From NCBI GenBank assembly GCA_945910005.1, contig OX246747.1:10852225-10916224 (forward strand): a stretch of DNA of 64,000 nt, given 5' to 3'. The stretch's first letter is position 1; every line of letters begins with the position of its first letter. A program made the translations under genes and the position numbers. The notes below the pieces were generated by a model that saw only the letters and a program-made list of their open reading frames with translations, searched no databases and was not told where the DNA came from. Source of the stretch: Isoperla grammatica. Its lineage: Eukaryota; Arthropoda; Insecta; Plecoptera; Perlodidae. This document shows, piece after piece, positions 45,518 to 56,294 of the stretch.

Positions 45518-45877
45518 TGTCAGCATAGAGGACGGCCCAGGCGTAGCTCCAGCCACCGTTCCCGGCTCGGACTCGACAAGCGACCATCAATAGCTTAGGG
45601 CCAGTCACGTTCAGGGCGACCCCGCAGTCCCCCGCCCCCAGACCCCGGCCGCTGTAGCTGTAGCCGGTAAGATTAGAGGTCAGGTGGGTCGAGTTGGCCT
45701 GGGACAGAGACCCTTGGCTAAGATCCAGCAGTGGACCTTCCTTGCCATTCCTGTCCCGCCACGTGAACTGACACCCGGCCAGGGCTACGTCAGCAGCGCA
45801 GGTGAAGATCACAGTCTGGAGGGATTCGGATACTCGCCCGTAGTCCGGGGTCATGGTGAGGCTGTAGGCCTCCACCC
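45518..45877 (-). CDS. Ig-like exon, Ig1 of set 2
   Basis: 360 bases, phase 1 at both ends (acceptor AGTGTCTCAG before 45877; donor GCTGACA|GTGAGT at 45518). AYSLTMTPDYGRVSESLQTV, IFTCAADVALAGCQFTWRD, GRGLGAGDCGVALNVTG, LMVACRVRAGNGGWSYAWA. All four Cys of the V-like domain are present. It is the first intact Ig exon downstream of the signal-peptide exon at 62282-62336, whose phase it matches. A broken duplicate of this exon lies immediately upstream. Confidence 0.85.
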
Positions 45878-45976
45878 CTGAGACACTGAACAAACACAAT
45901 TATGTCGCGTTGCAATACAACTGACACCCGGCCAGGGCTACGCCAGCAGAGCAGGTGAAGGTGACAGTCTGGGGGA

Positions 45977-47181
45977 CTAAAGTCAAATTATATTTAAGAA
46001 GCGTAGGGATTGAATGGAGACCGTCTTCGGTAGTGGGTATTGTGAGCGCGTCAAGCGTGTCATCGAGTAATAGGCTTCGGCTCGGTTGATAGATTGATAT
46101 TTGGGCTTAACGTCTCATATTTTTGCAACGAGGCTAATCGAGACAATACCGTCTTACAGTGCGACTAACAAACATTGGCTGGTCGACAGTGGAACAGGTG
46201 AACGCAGAATGTATTTTGCTAATTATAATATAACAAACATTTTGTCGGGTGTAGTTAGTGCATGGAAGGAACCATTGGCACCTGTTACTTTGCATTTGGT
46301 CGTAAAAAATAACAGTGTTGTAGAAATGTAATCGACGACATTTTCAAAGAATATTTCGACGCTCGCCTCGCACGCAAAGTGGAACATAAGCTTTATGATA
46401 GCAAACATTACCATGTGTTAAAAATGTTCAGTGTAGTAAGCTGGATCCTTGTGGTCACCTGATGTTCTCACACCGCTGACAATAAATTGTTTTCCTCTCA
46501 TTGAATAATGACATGATTTATATGAAAGAATTAATTTTCAGTTATCAATTTGGTTTATGCATTTTTCTGTTTAATCTCCAAAAACTAATTCTTAGGGGGG
46601 GGGGGGGGGTAGACTCTATCAATACGAATTTATTAATTTATTTATTCATCAATCACAATAATCAAACTATTTTATTTTTTAAGTACGCGAGTCATCTGTG
46701 TTTTTTATTTTAGTGCGTATCACTTTGATTTTAAAGCTGTTTGTACACCTGCCGAAAGTGATGAATTCCCCCCCCCCCCCCCCCCCTCACACCTAAAACC
46801 AAAAATCTGATCTGGTAGCCCGAATGTTTAGCTTCTGATTATTGGTTACGATTTGTTTTTCCCGTCCATTATGGCTCATGCAGATGCTGTTAGAGTGCAG
46901 GTTATACATATACCGACAATGTACATAGCCGCTTTTAATTACCTTCGAAACATTATGTCAAACTCGCTTTAAAAATAATGATACATCAATTCAGTGTTTC
47001 CGCATGCTCACTAGCATAGAAGATTCCATGGGCTCGGATCAATGTTTGTTAGTTGCCTTACAGGACGAGTTGTGCCAGCTCGGACCCATTACCAGATGAC
47101 ACGCTTGACGCGCTCACAATACCCACAACCGAAGACGGTCTCATTCCATCCCTACGCTTCTTAAATATAATTTGACTTTAG
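45977..47181. mobile_element. Long-TIR element, copy 2
   Basis: It starts CTAAAGTCAAATTATATTTA and ends AAATATAATTTGACTTTAG. The interior matches copy 1 (42528-43528) in reverse, including a C19 run at 46768-46786 corresponding to the G19 run. Extra sequence includes a SINE fragment (46091-46145). It sits in an Ig1 exon. Confidence 0.85.
46091..46145 (-). mobile_element. 5'-truncated SINE fragment
   Basis: About 55 bp of SINE 3' sequence (ATTTGGGCTTAACGTCTCAT ...) inside the long-TIR element. Copy 1 of that element (RC of about 43395-43440) shows the empty site, reading CGGTTCAAACCGTC across. Confidence 0.8.
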
Positions 47182-47242
47182 GGATACTCGCCCGTAGTCC
47201 GGGGTCATGGTGAGGCTGTAGGATGCGACCCCCGAGACACAG

Positions 47243-48389
47243 AACAAACACAAGTACAAGTCCTGCACTTAGCCTTTATGCCGAGGCAGGAGAGCCGTCT
47301 TTAGCAGAACGTAGACACTACTTATTGGGGACATATGCCATAAAACTGCAAGCTTTACCTGAACATCCTAGTCATTCAGCTTTACATAACCCTCGTTTTG
47401 AGAGGAATTTTAACAATAGACCTTTGTCTACTTAACCTTGCGGTTTATGTATTATCACTTTTTTAATCTCACTGATTTTAAAACTCCCAGGGTTTATCCT
47501 ATCGTTTTTAGCCGCTACGTTCCTTGGCAAGTTCCAGAACCTAGAGTTCTTTTAGACCTGTGTGAATTTGTGTCAAATTCACAGCCTGTGAATTTGATAA
47601 GAGAACTAAGTCTTCTACTGTTTCTTAAACTATTTTAAATGCTCTATGCGCTGAACACCAACCCTCTACACTTGTGTTCACGGATGGTTAAAAAACCGGT
47701 GATGACGTCAGTTCCGCTTTTTATTGTTTTAACACAGTGACGGGTTTTAAATTGAGGAGTATGTGTAGTGTTTTTACTGCAGAATTGTATGCTATTAGAG
47801 AGGCTTTAAATGCACTGGTTAGTCACCCACCAGGATCTTAGTGTGCTCGGATAGTCTAAGTGCCTTCAAGCACTTTTAGTCCTACATTCTAGTCATCCCT
47901 TAGTAATAGAAACACAATTTTATACATCCGAATCAGCAAATATGGGTTTTACTACTTTATTTTGTTGGGTACCCGGTCACATGGGTATAGAAGGTAATGA
48001 AAAAGCAGACGAAGGAGCAAAATCTGCCTCTATAAAGGGGTCGATAGACAACGAGATGGTTCCTACTTCAGACCGTAGACGTCAAAAGCACATTTCGGGA
48101 ACACATGTGTCGGCTACGACAGTCTGTCTGGAGTCGTGTAGTAAACAATAAACTATTAAAAATAAAACCTACACTAACTTATTCTCCCACAGACATACGT
48201 CTTACCCGTCGTGAGGATGTGGTTTTGACCCGGCTGCGTATAGTATAGGCCATACGTATTTTACCCAGTCTTACCTTCTTTCTGAAGTTGCAAAAATATG
48301 AGACGTTAAGCCCCATTAATCAATCAATCATTACCTTTTTTCTGAAGACAAGGTACCGCCCAGTTGTGACCAATGCAATGTGCCTATTT
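47243..48389 (+). pseudogene. LINE fragment with RNase H domain
   Basis: Several plus-strand frames with breaks between them: SLYAEAGEPSLAERRHYLLG (47270 region), TPRVYPIVFSRY, then an RNase H core with VFTAELYAIREALNAL (about 47777) and FCWVPGHMGIEGNEKADEGA (47960-48010), followed by RLRIGHTYFTQSYLL (about 48233). This order (RT connection, RNase H, C-terminal GH motif) matches I/Jockey-type LINEs that carry RNase H. Frameshifts and stops occur (for example around 47700 and 48100). A tiny SINE insertion splits the last part. Confidence 0.8.
48288..48331 (+). mobile_element. 44-bp SINE insertion with 16-bp target-site duplication
   Basis: Only the last 44 bases of the SINE (TTGCAAAAATATGAGACGTT ... 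AATCAATCA), flanked by TACCTTCTTTCTGAAG (48272-48287) and TACCTTTTTTCTGAAG (48332-48347). It lies inside a LINE coding region. Confidence 0.92.
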
Positions 48390-48699
48390 CTGATTGATTG
48401 ATATTTGGGATTAACGTCTTATACTTTTGCAACGTGGCTAATCAAGACGATGAGTGGGTGATAATGAAGATGAAATTGGGGGCTCTTTGGAGGAAAGGGG
48501 CAAGTAGGAGAACCCGTGAGGAAAAGGGAAAGGGGAGGAAAGGGGATTGGGGTGTGGACTGCATTTCGTCTGACTTCTCCTCCTCGACCAGTCCGGCAAG
48601 GGTGGCCCTACCAGAAGCATACGCTTCCGCCGGCATAGCTCTCGGGATCAACAAAGCACGCAGACCTGCCCACCACGATAAGGTAGCAGTCCCTGGGAG
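48390..48699 (-). mobile_element. SINE, subfamily B, full length
   Basis: 310 bp, flanked by GTGCCTATTT at 48380-48389 and 48700-48709. The head has lost CA in CCTGCCCAGG. The middle matches the copy at 3278-3582, which confirms B as a real subfamily. Confidence 0.92.
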
Positions 48700-48709
48700 G
48701 TGCCTATTT

Positions 48710-49345
48710 AATAATAATAATAATAATAAATGGTCTTTATTAGGCGAAGTTAAGCTAAAAGCTTCTTTACAACTTAACCATACACTACATTTACAATGAG
48801 TACAGACAATATTTATGCACAACTTAAACACTACATTTATAATGAGTACAGTTACAGACAATATTTATGCACAATATGTAGTACAACACGTACAGTTTTT
48901 GAATTAGAAATTAACACCTTTAAGCTGAAATTAAGAATAGATAAAAATAAATATAAGTACAAATAATTTAGAATAACTAGGCCTTAAATTAGAAGAACTT
49001 TAACAAGTCAAACAATGTATTTACTTTCTACTATGGCTGTGAGGACAGTAAGAACCTTTTTATTTTAAATTTGAATACATTTTTTGGTTCTGTAATTATT
49101 AACTTAGGTAGAGAGTTATACAGCTTTATTGCGATATGTGCTCACAGTATGCACGAAGTACCAAGCCTTAAGACAACAAACGGGCCTGCCACTACTTTTA
49201 GAAGAAATTTGAGATAGAGACAACTCTGAGAAGCTTTTGCAATTCCTAGTGCAAAGTGCTTTCTTTAATAAACTGTAAACTTAAAAATACCTGCTCTGTA
49301 AGCTTTATCTGTTAAACCCAAAGTTCTGTACTGTTTTAGAGGATG
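48710..49345 (-). mobile_element. LINE 3' end with (ATT)n tail
   Basis: On the minus strand a decayed RT C-terminal segment (LYNSLP-like, then FKxKxKRFLL near 49060-49120) is followed by 3' untranslated sequence, AATAAAG, and a (TTA)n tail at 48710-48729. Breaks are present. Different family from 22790-24391 by its tail. Confidence 0.65.
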
Positions 49346-49563
49346 TTTTATAGTTATGTAATAAAGTCACATATGTCTCGTTTTTGCGCAAATAACCAAG
49401 ATGTTGACGCACCGTTGAACATCCAATAATTCATTCATTCACGAGCAGGTATCATTTGAAAAAGAATAACTTTCACAAACTAGTTACCCAATTTTCAACA
49501 GACCCCACTACACAAAACAAAGCACAAAATGCACCCCATCGAGTGTTTTTAGATACTGTCATT

Positions 49564-49843
49564 TGAAGGCGCGTTCAGACAGAATGACTATGGACTAAGA
49601 CTAACAATAGAGTGATTAAGCCTTGGGAAAACAACGTACTCGGAAACATCCATCCCTAAATGTATTTCAACAATGCCAACAATCGAAAATCAACTTTCTT
49701 AATCACTCGTTCTTAAACACTAATCACTATAAAAGTTTGTTAACGCTTAAACATAAATCGTATACTTCAACCCTGTTAAACCTTAAATCGTGAGTCTTAA
49801 ACACTAATCGTTAGTCTTAGTCATTTTGTGTGAACCCGCCTTG
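49564..49843. mobile_element. 280-bp MITE with AAGGCGxGTTCA termini
   Basis: Left end TGAAGGCGCGTTCAGACAGA and the inverted right end (TGTGTGAACCCGCCTTGA) share about 35 bp including ACTAAGACTAAC. No coding potential. Confidence 0.7.
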
Positions 49844-49849
49844 AACGAT

Positions 49850-50379
49850 GCTTTCACTGCCAAGGACTATGTTAATTATTAATTAACATGCTTTTTGTCA
49901 ATCTACATTCTACCGAGTCCATGATACCATTACAACGTGGTACAAATTCACCACCGATTCCTACCTTCTTTATTTTATTTAAATCAGGCTCAATTGTAGA
50001 TTAATTTCATGAAAATAGTTTTTAGTTTGTTATGATAGTTTTCCAACATTATATCTCTTGTTGCTACGACCCTCCCAAGGTACTGATTGGCTTATATTTT
50101 ATGGATTGTCGGAGCATATTAAAACAAAAAATATCCTTAAACAGTATTGTGTTTTGGGCAGCTTTTTTGCATTCGATTTCAATTCAATAATAAATGTTTG
50201 TAACGACAAGCAAGTTTTTGGTTCTATATTTTCATGTTGTTCATCACAGGCCTATCTGCCCTTCTTAATGAGTACCGTACTCGTATAAGACAATCTGCAA
50301 ATCAATTGTACAATATTGTGTTATTTTCAACCGTTTTTACTTAATATCTATTAGGTAACATTTATCCAATAATTACAAG
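49850..50379. other. No gene recognised
   Basis: AT-rich sequence; nothing supported. Confidence 0.5.
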
Positions 50380-50800
50380 AGCCAACGGTTTAGCCGCGGT
50401 CGCTTAGCCGGTTCCCATACGAACACCGAAGTTAAGCAACCTCGGGCTAGGTCAGGAGGTGGATGGGTGACCACTCACCTCTGAAACACTAGTTACCGTT
50501 GGTTAGAGCAGATTGGAGGGTTCGAAAGCTTGTGTAACAGCTTCGTTCTTCTCGTCAACTGCTCGGCAGTCCACGTTAGTAGAGGAACCTATATGACTGG
50601 TCAAAGTTACACCGTCCTTTCGGATGGGACGTAAAGCCGATGGTCCCCTGGGTACTTTTCGACAGGAGTAGGCTACATGCCGGTACCAGGTTTCCCCTCC
50701 TCCCTTCTTCATTATCATTCATCAATCATCACTCATCAGGCTAAAGAGGGCATTGTGCCCTACACTGGCCTTAATTACAATATAATAAATAAATAAATAA
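50380..50800 (+). mobile_element. 5S rRNA-derived SINE, second copy
   Basis: Same structure as 36199-36624: a 5S-like head (GCCAACGGTTTAGCCGCGGT, GAACACCGAAGTTAAGCAAC, GGATGGGTGACCACTCACCT), a body with CGTCCTTTCGGATGGGACGT and an (AATA)n tail. Two copies with the same non-5S body show that it is a real SINE family. Confidence 0.88.
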
Positions 50801-52190
50801 AGACAAAGAAATAAACACCTCTATTTTGTATCTAGTTTCTGTCACTGTACAATGCCAATGGGCCTAATTTGTCATTGAGAATTAAAAAACGAGCTACATA
50901 ATTTGATATAATTTATAAAATTCAGATATATGTTGATTTAAACATATTATCATTTTATTCAAAATACTAAACCAATGTTAACTACAAAACAGTTTAAAGT
51001 ATCTTGTATCCGGCAGGTACGTTTAAATGTATCTTGTAAATGTATTTTTACCTAGGTACATTTCTAAAAAGAAATCTGTCTGGGTCTAGGTACATTTCCA
51101 CCAGAGTATCTCAGCTGTATCTATATCTAAGTAGTTTTAAAAAGTATCGAGTGGCAAACACTGCTTATGGGTCGTCCCCGATTTCCAAATATCTGGATAC
51201 GCCTCTGCATATTGCATAGTGCATACACGGTGCGAATTGACGGGGGGTGGGGGAAGGATTCCCCCTCTGGTAATTTCATCCCTGGCTCTGTTCTACTGAG
51301 GTATTCCCACCGGGGATGGCTAAATCCCCACCTCTGAAAACCCATCTCATTTCATATCAAGTGACTTTATTTCATAACGTTAAGAGCGTTCGGCAGTAGT
51401 AATTTTACTACTAAAAACATGTGGCCAAACTTACACTTGTAGCGCCTAAACTAGTAATAAGATTTGTCTTATTTTTTATATCCGGGTAGGCAAAGAGTAT
51501 ATCGACTAAGACCACTGATAAAATGTGTTATTTTATTGAAGAAAAATAATTTTAAAAAATAATGAAATATGTACATTTGTATGTTTGTATGTAGAATCGA
51601 TGTGCACATTTTATTTATTTGTGCGAGTTTGACAAGAGCTAGCAGAGCCATTAACAGTGATCTTAGTAGATAATTTTGTCCACTTTAGCGTTGTTATTTT
51701 TATTGGTATGTGCTTAGAACGATAATACAGTTATGAGTGTAAGTATACATGCTTGCATCCAAGGCCAATACCGGGATTTTTTCGTTATTTCCTTCACCGA
51801 GTTCAGCGTTTTGCTACAGATAGCTGCACGGTCGTTCGCTCCCATGGAACAAAAGACGATGTCTGGCCGACACCAAAGTCCACACCAAACTCCACTAATC
51901 TATTAGCGATCTGGTGGACCTTGGCCGACACCGGCGAGCGCCAGCTACCATGTCTGAGAGGGCCTCTCAAGGGTTACGGGTCACAAAGGGTGCCATGAAT
52001 AGAGATGATTACTTAGTAAACTTTCTAAAAATGATCAATATTTTTACGAAGTTTCATATGAAAACATCGTTGATCGCAATATCTCTCCGAGACATAAACA
52101 AAACTCTTTGAATTTTGGCTGTAGTTTAAAATCAAGTGTGCGAGTGTTCCTTCCTACTATATTCATTATCCGATTAATGATGAACAAAAC
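50801..52190. other. No gene recognised
   Basis: AT-rich with repeated 'TAGGTACATTT' words near 51050-51110. No supported exon or element. Confidence 0.45.
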
Positions 52191-52195
52191 CTGGG

Positions 52196-52360
52196 ACAAA
52201 ATTCCACTCAGGATTTACGGTGGTTGGAATCAAATCCGCGACCTCCCGAATTAGAGTCTCGCGCTCTACCCCTGAGCTATCTCTATTGGTGACAGTCTTC
52301 GTGAAAACGTTCAGTCAACATTTCCAGTGTTGGGAGTTGAATCCGTAACTTCCCGAGTTA
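52196..52360 (-). mobile_element. Two decayed tRNA-like SINE heads
   Basis: On the minus strand 52290-52200 reads ATAGCTCAGGGGTAGAGCGC (A box) and GGATTTGATTCC (damaged B box), close to the head of the SINE at 19541-19822. A second B box-like GGATTCAACTCC is at about 52330. No body or tail is recognised. Confidence 0.6.
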
Positions 52361-52426
52361 ATGTTTTAATTCTGTTTCTTGAAGTGCTTTTTGACACACA
52401 ATGTATTTTTCCGTCTGGTGGTACAC

Positions 52427-52600
52427 AAAGGGGGGGGGGGGCGGGTGGGGGCGGTTGTAATCATTCAGAAACCTTCGCGGATGTGCGCCAACAACTCACC
52501 AAAGTTTCATCGCAATCGGATGAATGGTGTAGTAATGTATAAAGGACATATACACACACACAGACATACATACACACACACACACATACATTCGTTTTTA
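52427..52600. repeat. G run and CA-rich microsatellite
   Basis: G-rich tract at 52430-52455 and a (CA)n-like tract at 52550-52592, bracketing a TTTCATCGCAATCGGATGAA motif. Confidence 0.8.
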
Positions 52601-52852
52601 TACATAATACCAATATACAAATATATATGTAGAAGCGTAGTACATACAACTCTGTACTTCTTTTCTGTCACGCACTAAGTTACAAGCACTTATTTCCAGC
52701 AGGGGTTATTACACGATAGGCATTATGTAAAAAAAAACTAGTAGCTTTCTTTTCGTAAAAAACCTGTCCAGGGACAAAATATCAATACTCAGATAACTAA
52801 ACTTAGCATTGGGTGTAGGGATAGTTGGGAGGGAATTTCATAAGTTTTTTTT

Positions 52853-53581
52853 TTAAGCGAGCGAAGCGAGCGTCTCCACTAGACTCTTATGGCACTTCGT
52901 TCTGTTTTTTTTTTTTTTTTTGTTTTTTGTTTTTTTTTTGTTTTTTTTTGTCTGTCGATAGCGGCTGAACGGAAAGTTCGATCAACTTGAAGCCTCAATG
53001 TGGATTGAAGGTGTATAGTTTTGAGGCAAAATCGTTCGAAAAGTTACAAAGCTACACCACAGTTACTGCAAAATATTTTTCTGAAACAAAATGGCGGCAA
53101 AATGTGAGATAGCCATATTTTTTTAAAGCTTATTCCGGTCACGAATATGTTTGCTTTATGGCGATCTGATAAATATTGGCAAAGTTACACAAAAGTTACT
53201 CGAAAATATATTTCTGAAACACAGTGACCTCAGAATGTGAGGTGGCTATCTTATAGTAAATTTTTGTCCGGTCACGAATATACTAATTTAAAAGCGATCC
53301 GATACGTATTTGAGGCAGAAATTACATTTCTATTGCTGTCAATAACTGTTAGTAACGGTGGCGGACCGTATTGAAAACATGACGATGAAAATTCTTAGCA
53401 ACGCACATTGCACTGCATCCAACAATGTCTGGAAGTATAATAGCTATGGAAATTAGAAAAAATGTTGCAATGCGCATTCTTGAATTGTTGTTTGTATTAG
53501 CATTGAAAACTTTTCGCCAGAAAGTTCGTAGATATTGACGCGCTCGCTTATCAACGCTTCAAACAGAGCGTTTTCCTAGTT
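52853..53581 (-). mobile_element. 0.73-kb AACTAGGAAAACGCTCTG element, copy A
   Basis: The same 729-bp element as 61070-61798 in opposite orientation. One end reads AACTAGGAAAACGCTCTGTT (minus strand from 53581); the other is TTAAGCGAGCGAAGCGAGCG at 52853. A T/TG-rich tract (52907-52950) is specific to this copy. No transposase frame. Ends are not simple inverted repeats. Confidence 0.85.
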
Positions 53582-53589
53582 GTAAACAA

Positions 53590-55830
53590 TCTCAGTATTT
53601 GTCATTTGAATGAGGAAATCACTTTTAGTCAAGATTGCCGGTGATTGGTATCGAACCTGATAGCTAACGAATTCCAAGTCGATCATGTAACGTGATATGG
53701 AGTATTCACGTGACATCACAACGGCCCATATTTGAGGCCAAAATGTGTGTTTACCTTTGGCTTACCAATAAGCTTACCACGAAGTATCCGCCGAAGTTTA
53801 TACGTACATACTGCAGAAAGTACAGTACTTATTACGTACCCCATAAATAGAACTTTTCTCGTATAGAATCCCACAATAACTTCCTCTACTGCATCTTGCA
53901 TATTTTATTTATTTATTATTTTGGTCTCACACGATCAATAATATGTAAACTGAAATTATTTCAGGGTAAACATCGAAGATATAATTTGGCGATATAGACC
54001 TAGGGGGTGGGGTGGGGGTATGCTAGAAACGGTTTGAATAGTGAAGCCTGCTCTGTGTAGTCACGGCAGAATTATTGACTTCCTCAGTTCCGTATCGCAA
54101 TTATCCAATTTTAAGATTGTCAAGCTATTGTTTGGGATGGCGTATGGGTCACTGATTCCAAGAATGTGTCGCCTAGAAGAGGCGGTAAGGTATGCAGTGA
54201 TATACCTCTGATAGCTTGACGGGTTTACTGTGTGACTGTTCGGGCGCATATTATATTGTGTTCTGTTTTGTGCTTTGTGGTAATGTACTGTTCAACCACG
54301 TAAAGCTACGGCTATTTATAAATATTGCGTACATGGTTGGCCTAGTTACTGTGCGGGCGTATTGTATTTAGTATATTCGGTTATCTGTACAATAACTTTC
54401 TGCTCAGCCCCGAACTATGCTACTACGGCTGTTGAAGTTTATGCACAGTATTGTACGACGAGTATTTAGGACTGTGTCTCGTTCAAAACTAACATAGATA
54501 GCGCTGCTAAGCAACCTCCTTTCAGCGCCATTGATGAATAATAACAATAAAACAACAATGAAAACTGACAGCCAAACCACTCCTAATAGAAGTTTATTTT
54601 CTTGCCACCAGAATGCATCTAGTCTATTTTGAGTGCTCTATAGTGACGCGCTAGCTACAAGTTCACAAATGTTATGTGAAATAAATTTGTATTTTGTGAA
54701 TTGTGGGCGTGATGGACCCCAGCTACGGCCCTTATTCAACACTTGGCACCGGCCTCAAGATAAACATCAAATTGTTGATTGATTGATTGATTAATGGGGC
54801 TTAACGTCTCATATTTATGCAACGATGGCTGTATTTTATTTGACTCTTGTGCTCATTCGGTTAGTCCTCAACAAGCTCACTTTATATTTTTACTGCTATT
54901 TAAAGCTTTTGGTAGAAAACCCAGCATATAATAGGCATGTGGTAAAACAAAATACATTTTCTGATATCATATAATTATGCAATGAATTGGGTAAACAAAA
55001 ATGATATCTATTATAAATAGGGAATGCTCGTAACACGCTTGCATTTCTTGCGATGCCGAAATATTTTTTTACGGAAATCCACGTATTCACCATCAAATTC
55101 CAAATTATATGTAGCAAAGAAACGATTTGAGTAATGCCTCAGTATTGCTTAGTATCCGCTTAGTTTACACTTGTTGTTTCCCTTTTATAATTAATCATGT
55201 TCCCCAGTATTGCTTTTACTATATATTGAGATTACCCCCCACTATACCCCAACCCACCACTACTAGATTGTATACTATTTTTAATTTTACACTTGGACTG
55301 ATACCTAACACATACGGATCTACGTATATTTCGGCCTCACGGGAACCCACGTCCGTATTATGAAATACATTTACATGAAGTTTTATGATTGTATTTGTGC
55401 GTGGTAAATGAAATAGCGAACATATAAAGCGACATGCATAACAGCAGAGTGCTTTGGGCTCGTTCCCATTTGGTTCAATTTTGTAATTTAATCGCTATCG
55501 CTGGGCACAATAACCACATTATCTGGCACATTACTATAGCATAATATAACATTATAAAACAACACATTATTACACGCATGTGGAACACTATTGCCTACTT
55601 TACTCGAGAATGATTTTCATATTGACATTTATTTCTGTGGCGAAGGTTGAAGAACTACAAAACTGTTATTTTGAGGCTTTCCTTAGAAATGATAATTATG
55701 ATGTTTGCCAGTGAAGGGAGACGGTTGTCGCGAAGCAGGTAGATTTTGTGTGGATGGACGTTGGACCAAGGTAGTCGGAGGGGGGAAGGTAACAGCAGCC
55801 ATAAAAGGTCGATAACAGCAAGAGCAACCG
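53590..55830. other. No gene recognised
   Basis: Contains a B box-like CAGGTTCGATACC (minus, about 53655) without an A box, a repeated 20-mer shared with 2890 (at about 54605), and a SINE fragment. No exon supported. Confidence 0.45.
54774..54829 (-). mobile_element. 5'-truncated SINE fragment
   Basis: (GATT)n followed by AATGGGGCTTAACGTCTCAT and ATTTATGCAACGATGGCT; 56 bp of SINE 3' end. No target-site duplication visible. Confidence 0.82.
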
Positions 55831-56294
55831 CTAGAATAAGTCCAACACTAGTTCTAATAAAATACGAATAGCAGTTTCTGTTTTGAGTAAGTCCACTGTG
55901 TACATTATGCTGAGAGCTTAAACTGGTTAAGTCCAGTTACTTGCAAGTATTCACTTTTAGCTTTGATAATTTGGAAGCAAAAAGTGATTAAGTCCATTAC
56001 ATTTTGAGCAGCCCGGGCAGAAGGATACGGTTAGTTACTTCAAGGCGGTGCATTTGTGACATTTGTTGACATGTGAAGCATCTGAAGGTTCTCTTTACAT
56101 TCTGTTAGTATTAAGATGTATTATTCTAATTATATCTAGAACTCCATTCTTCAGCATCACTGCTTTAAATACCTGTTGCGAGGTGCATAATAGTAATGCA
56201 AAACACATGATTACTTAGGCCTAGACCTACTAATTGAATGCACTGTTTGTTTGTTTTTAGGTTATGGCTTGTCAATGTGTATCATAAAGCCATT

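Larger units (their letters stand above)
45921..47237 (-). pseudogene. Third Ig1 exon, broken by a long-TIR element
   Basis: The exon's 5' part is at 47182-47237 and continues at 45921-45976. Between them sits a 1.2-kb inverted-repeat element (45977-47181). The acceptor reads TCGG where the paralogues have TCAG, so the AG is lost. The exon is cut off after the GCQ region at 45921, 44 bases from the acceptor of the intact Ig1 exon. Splice site loss, insertion and truncation together make it non-functional. Confidence 0.85.
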
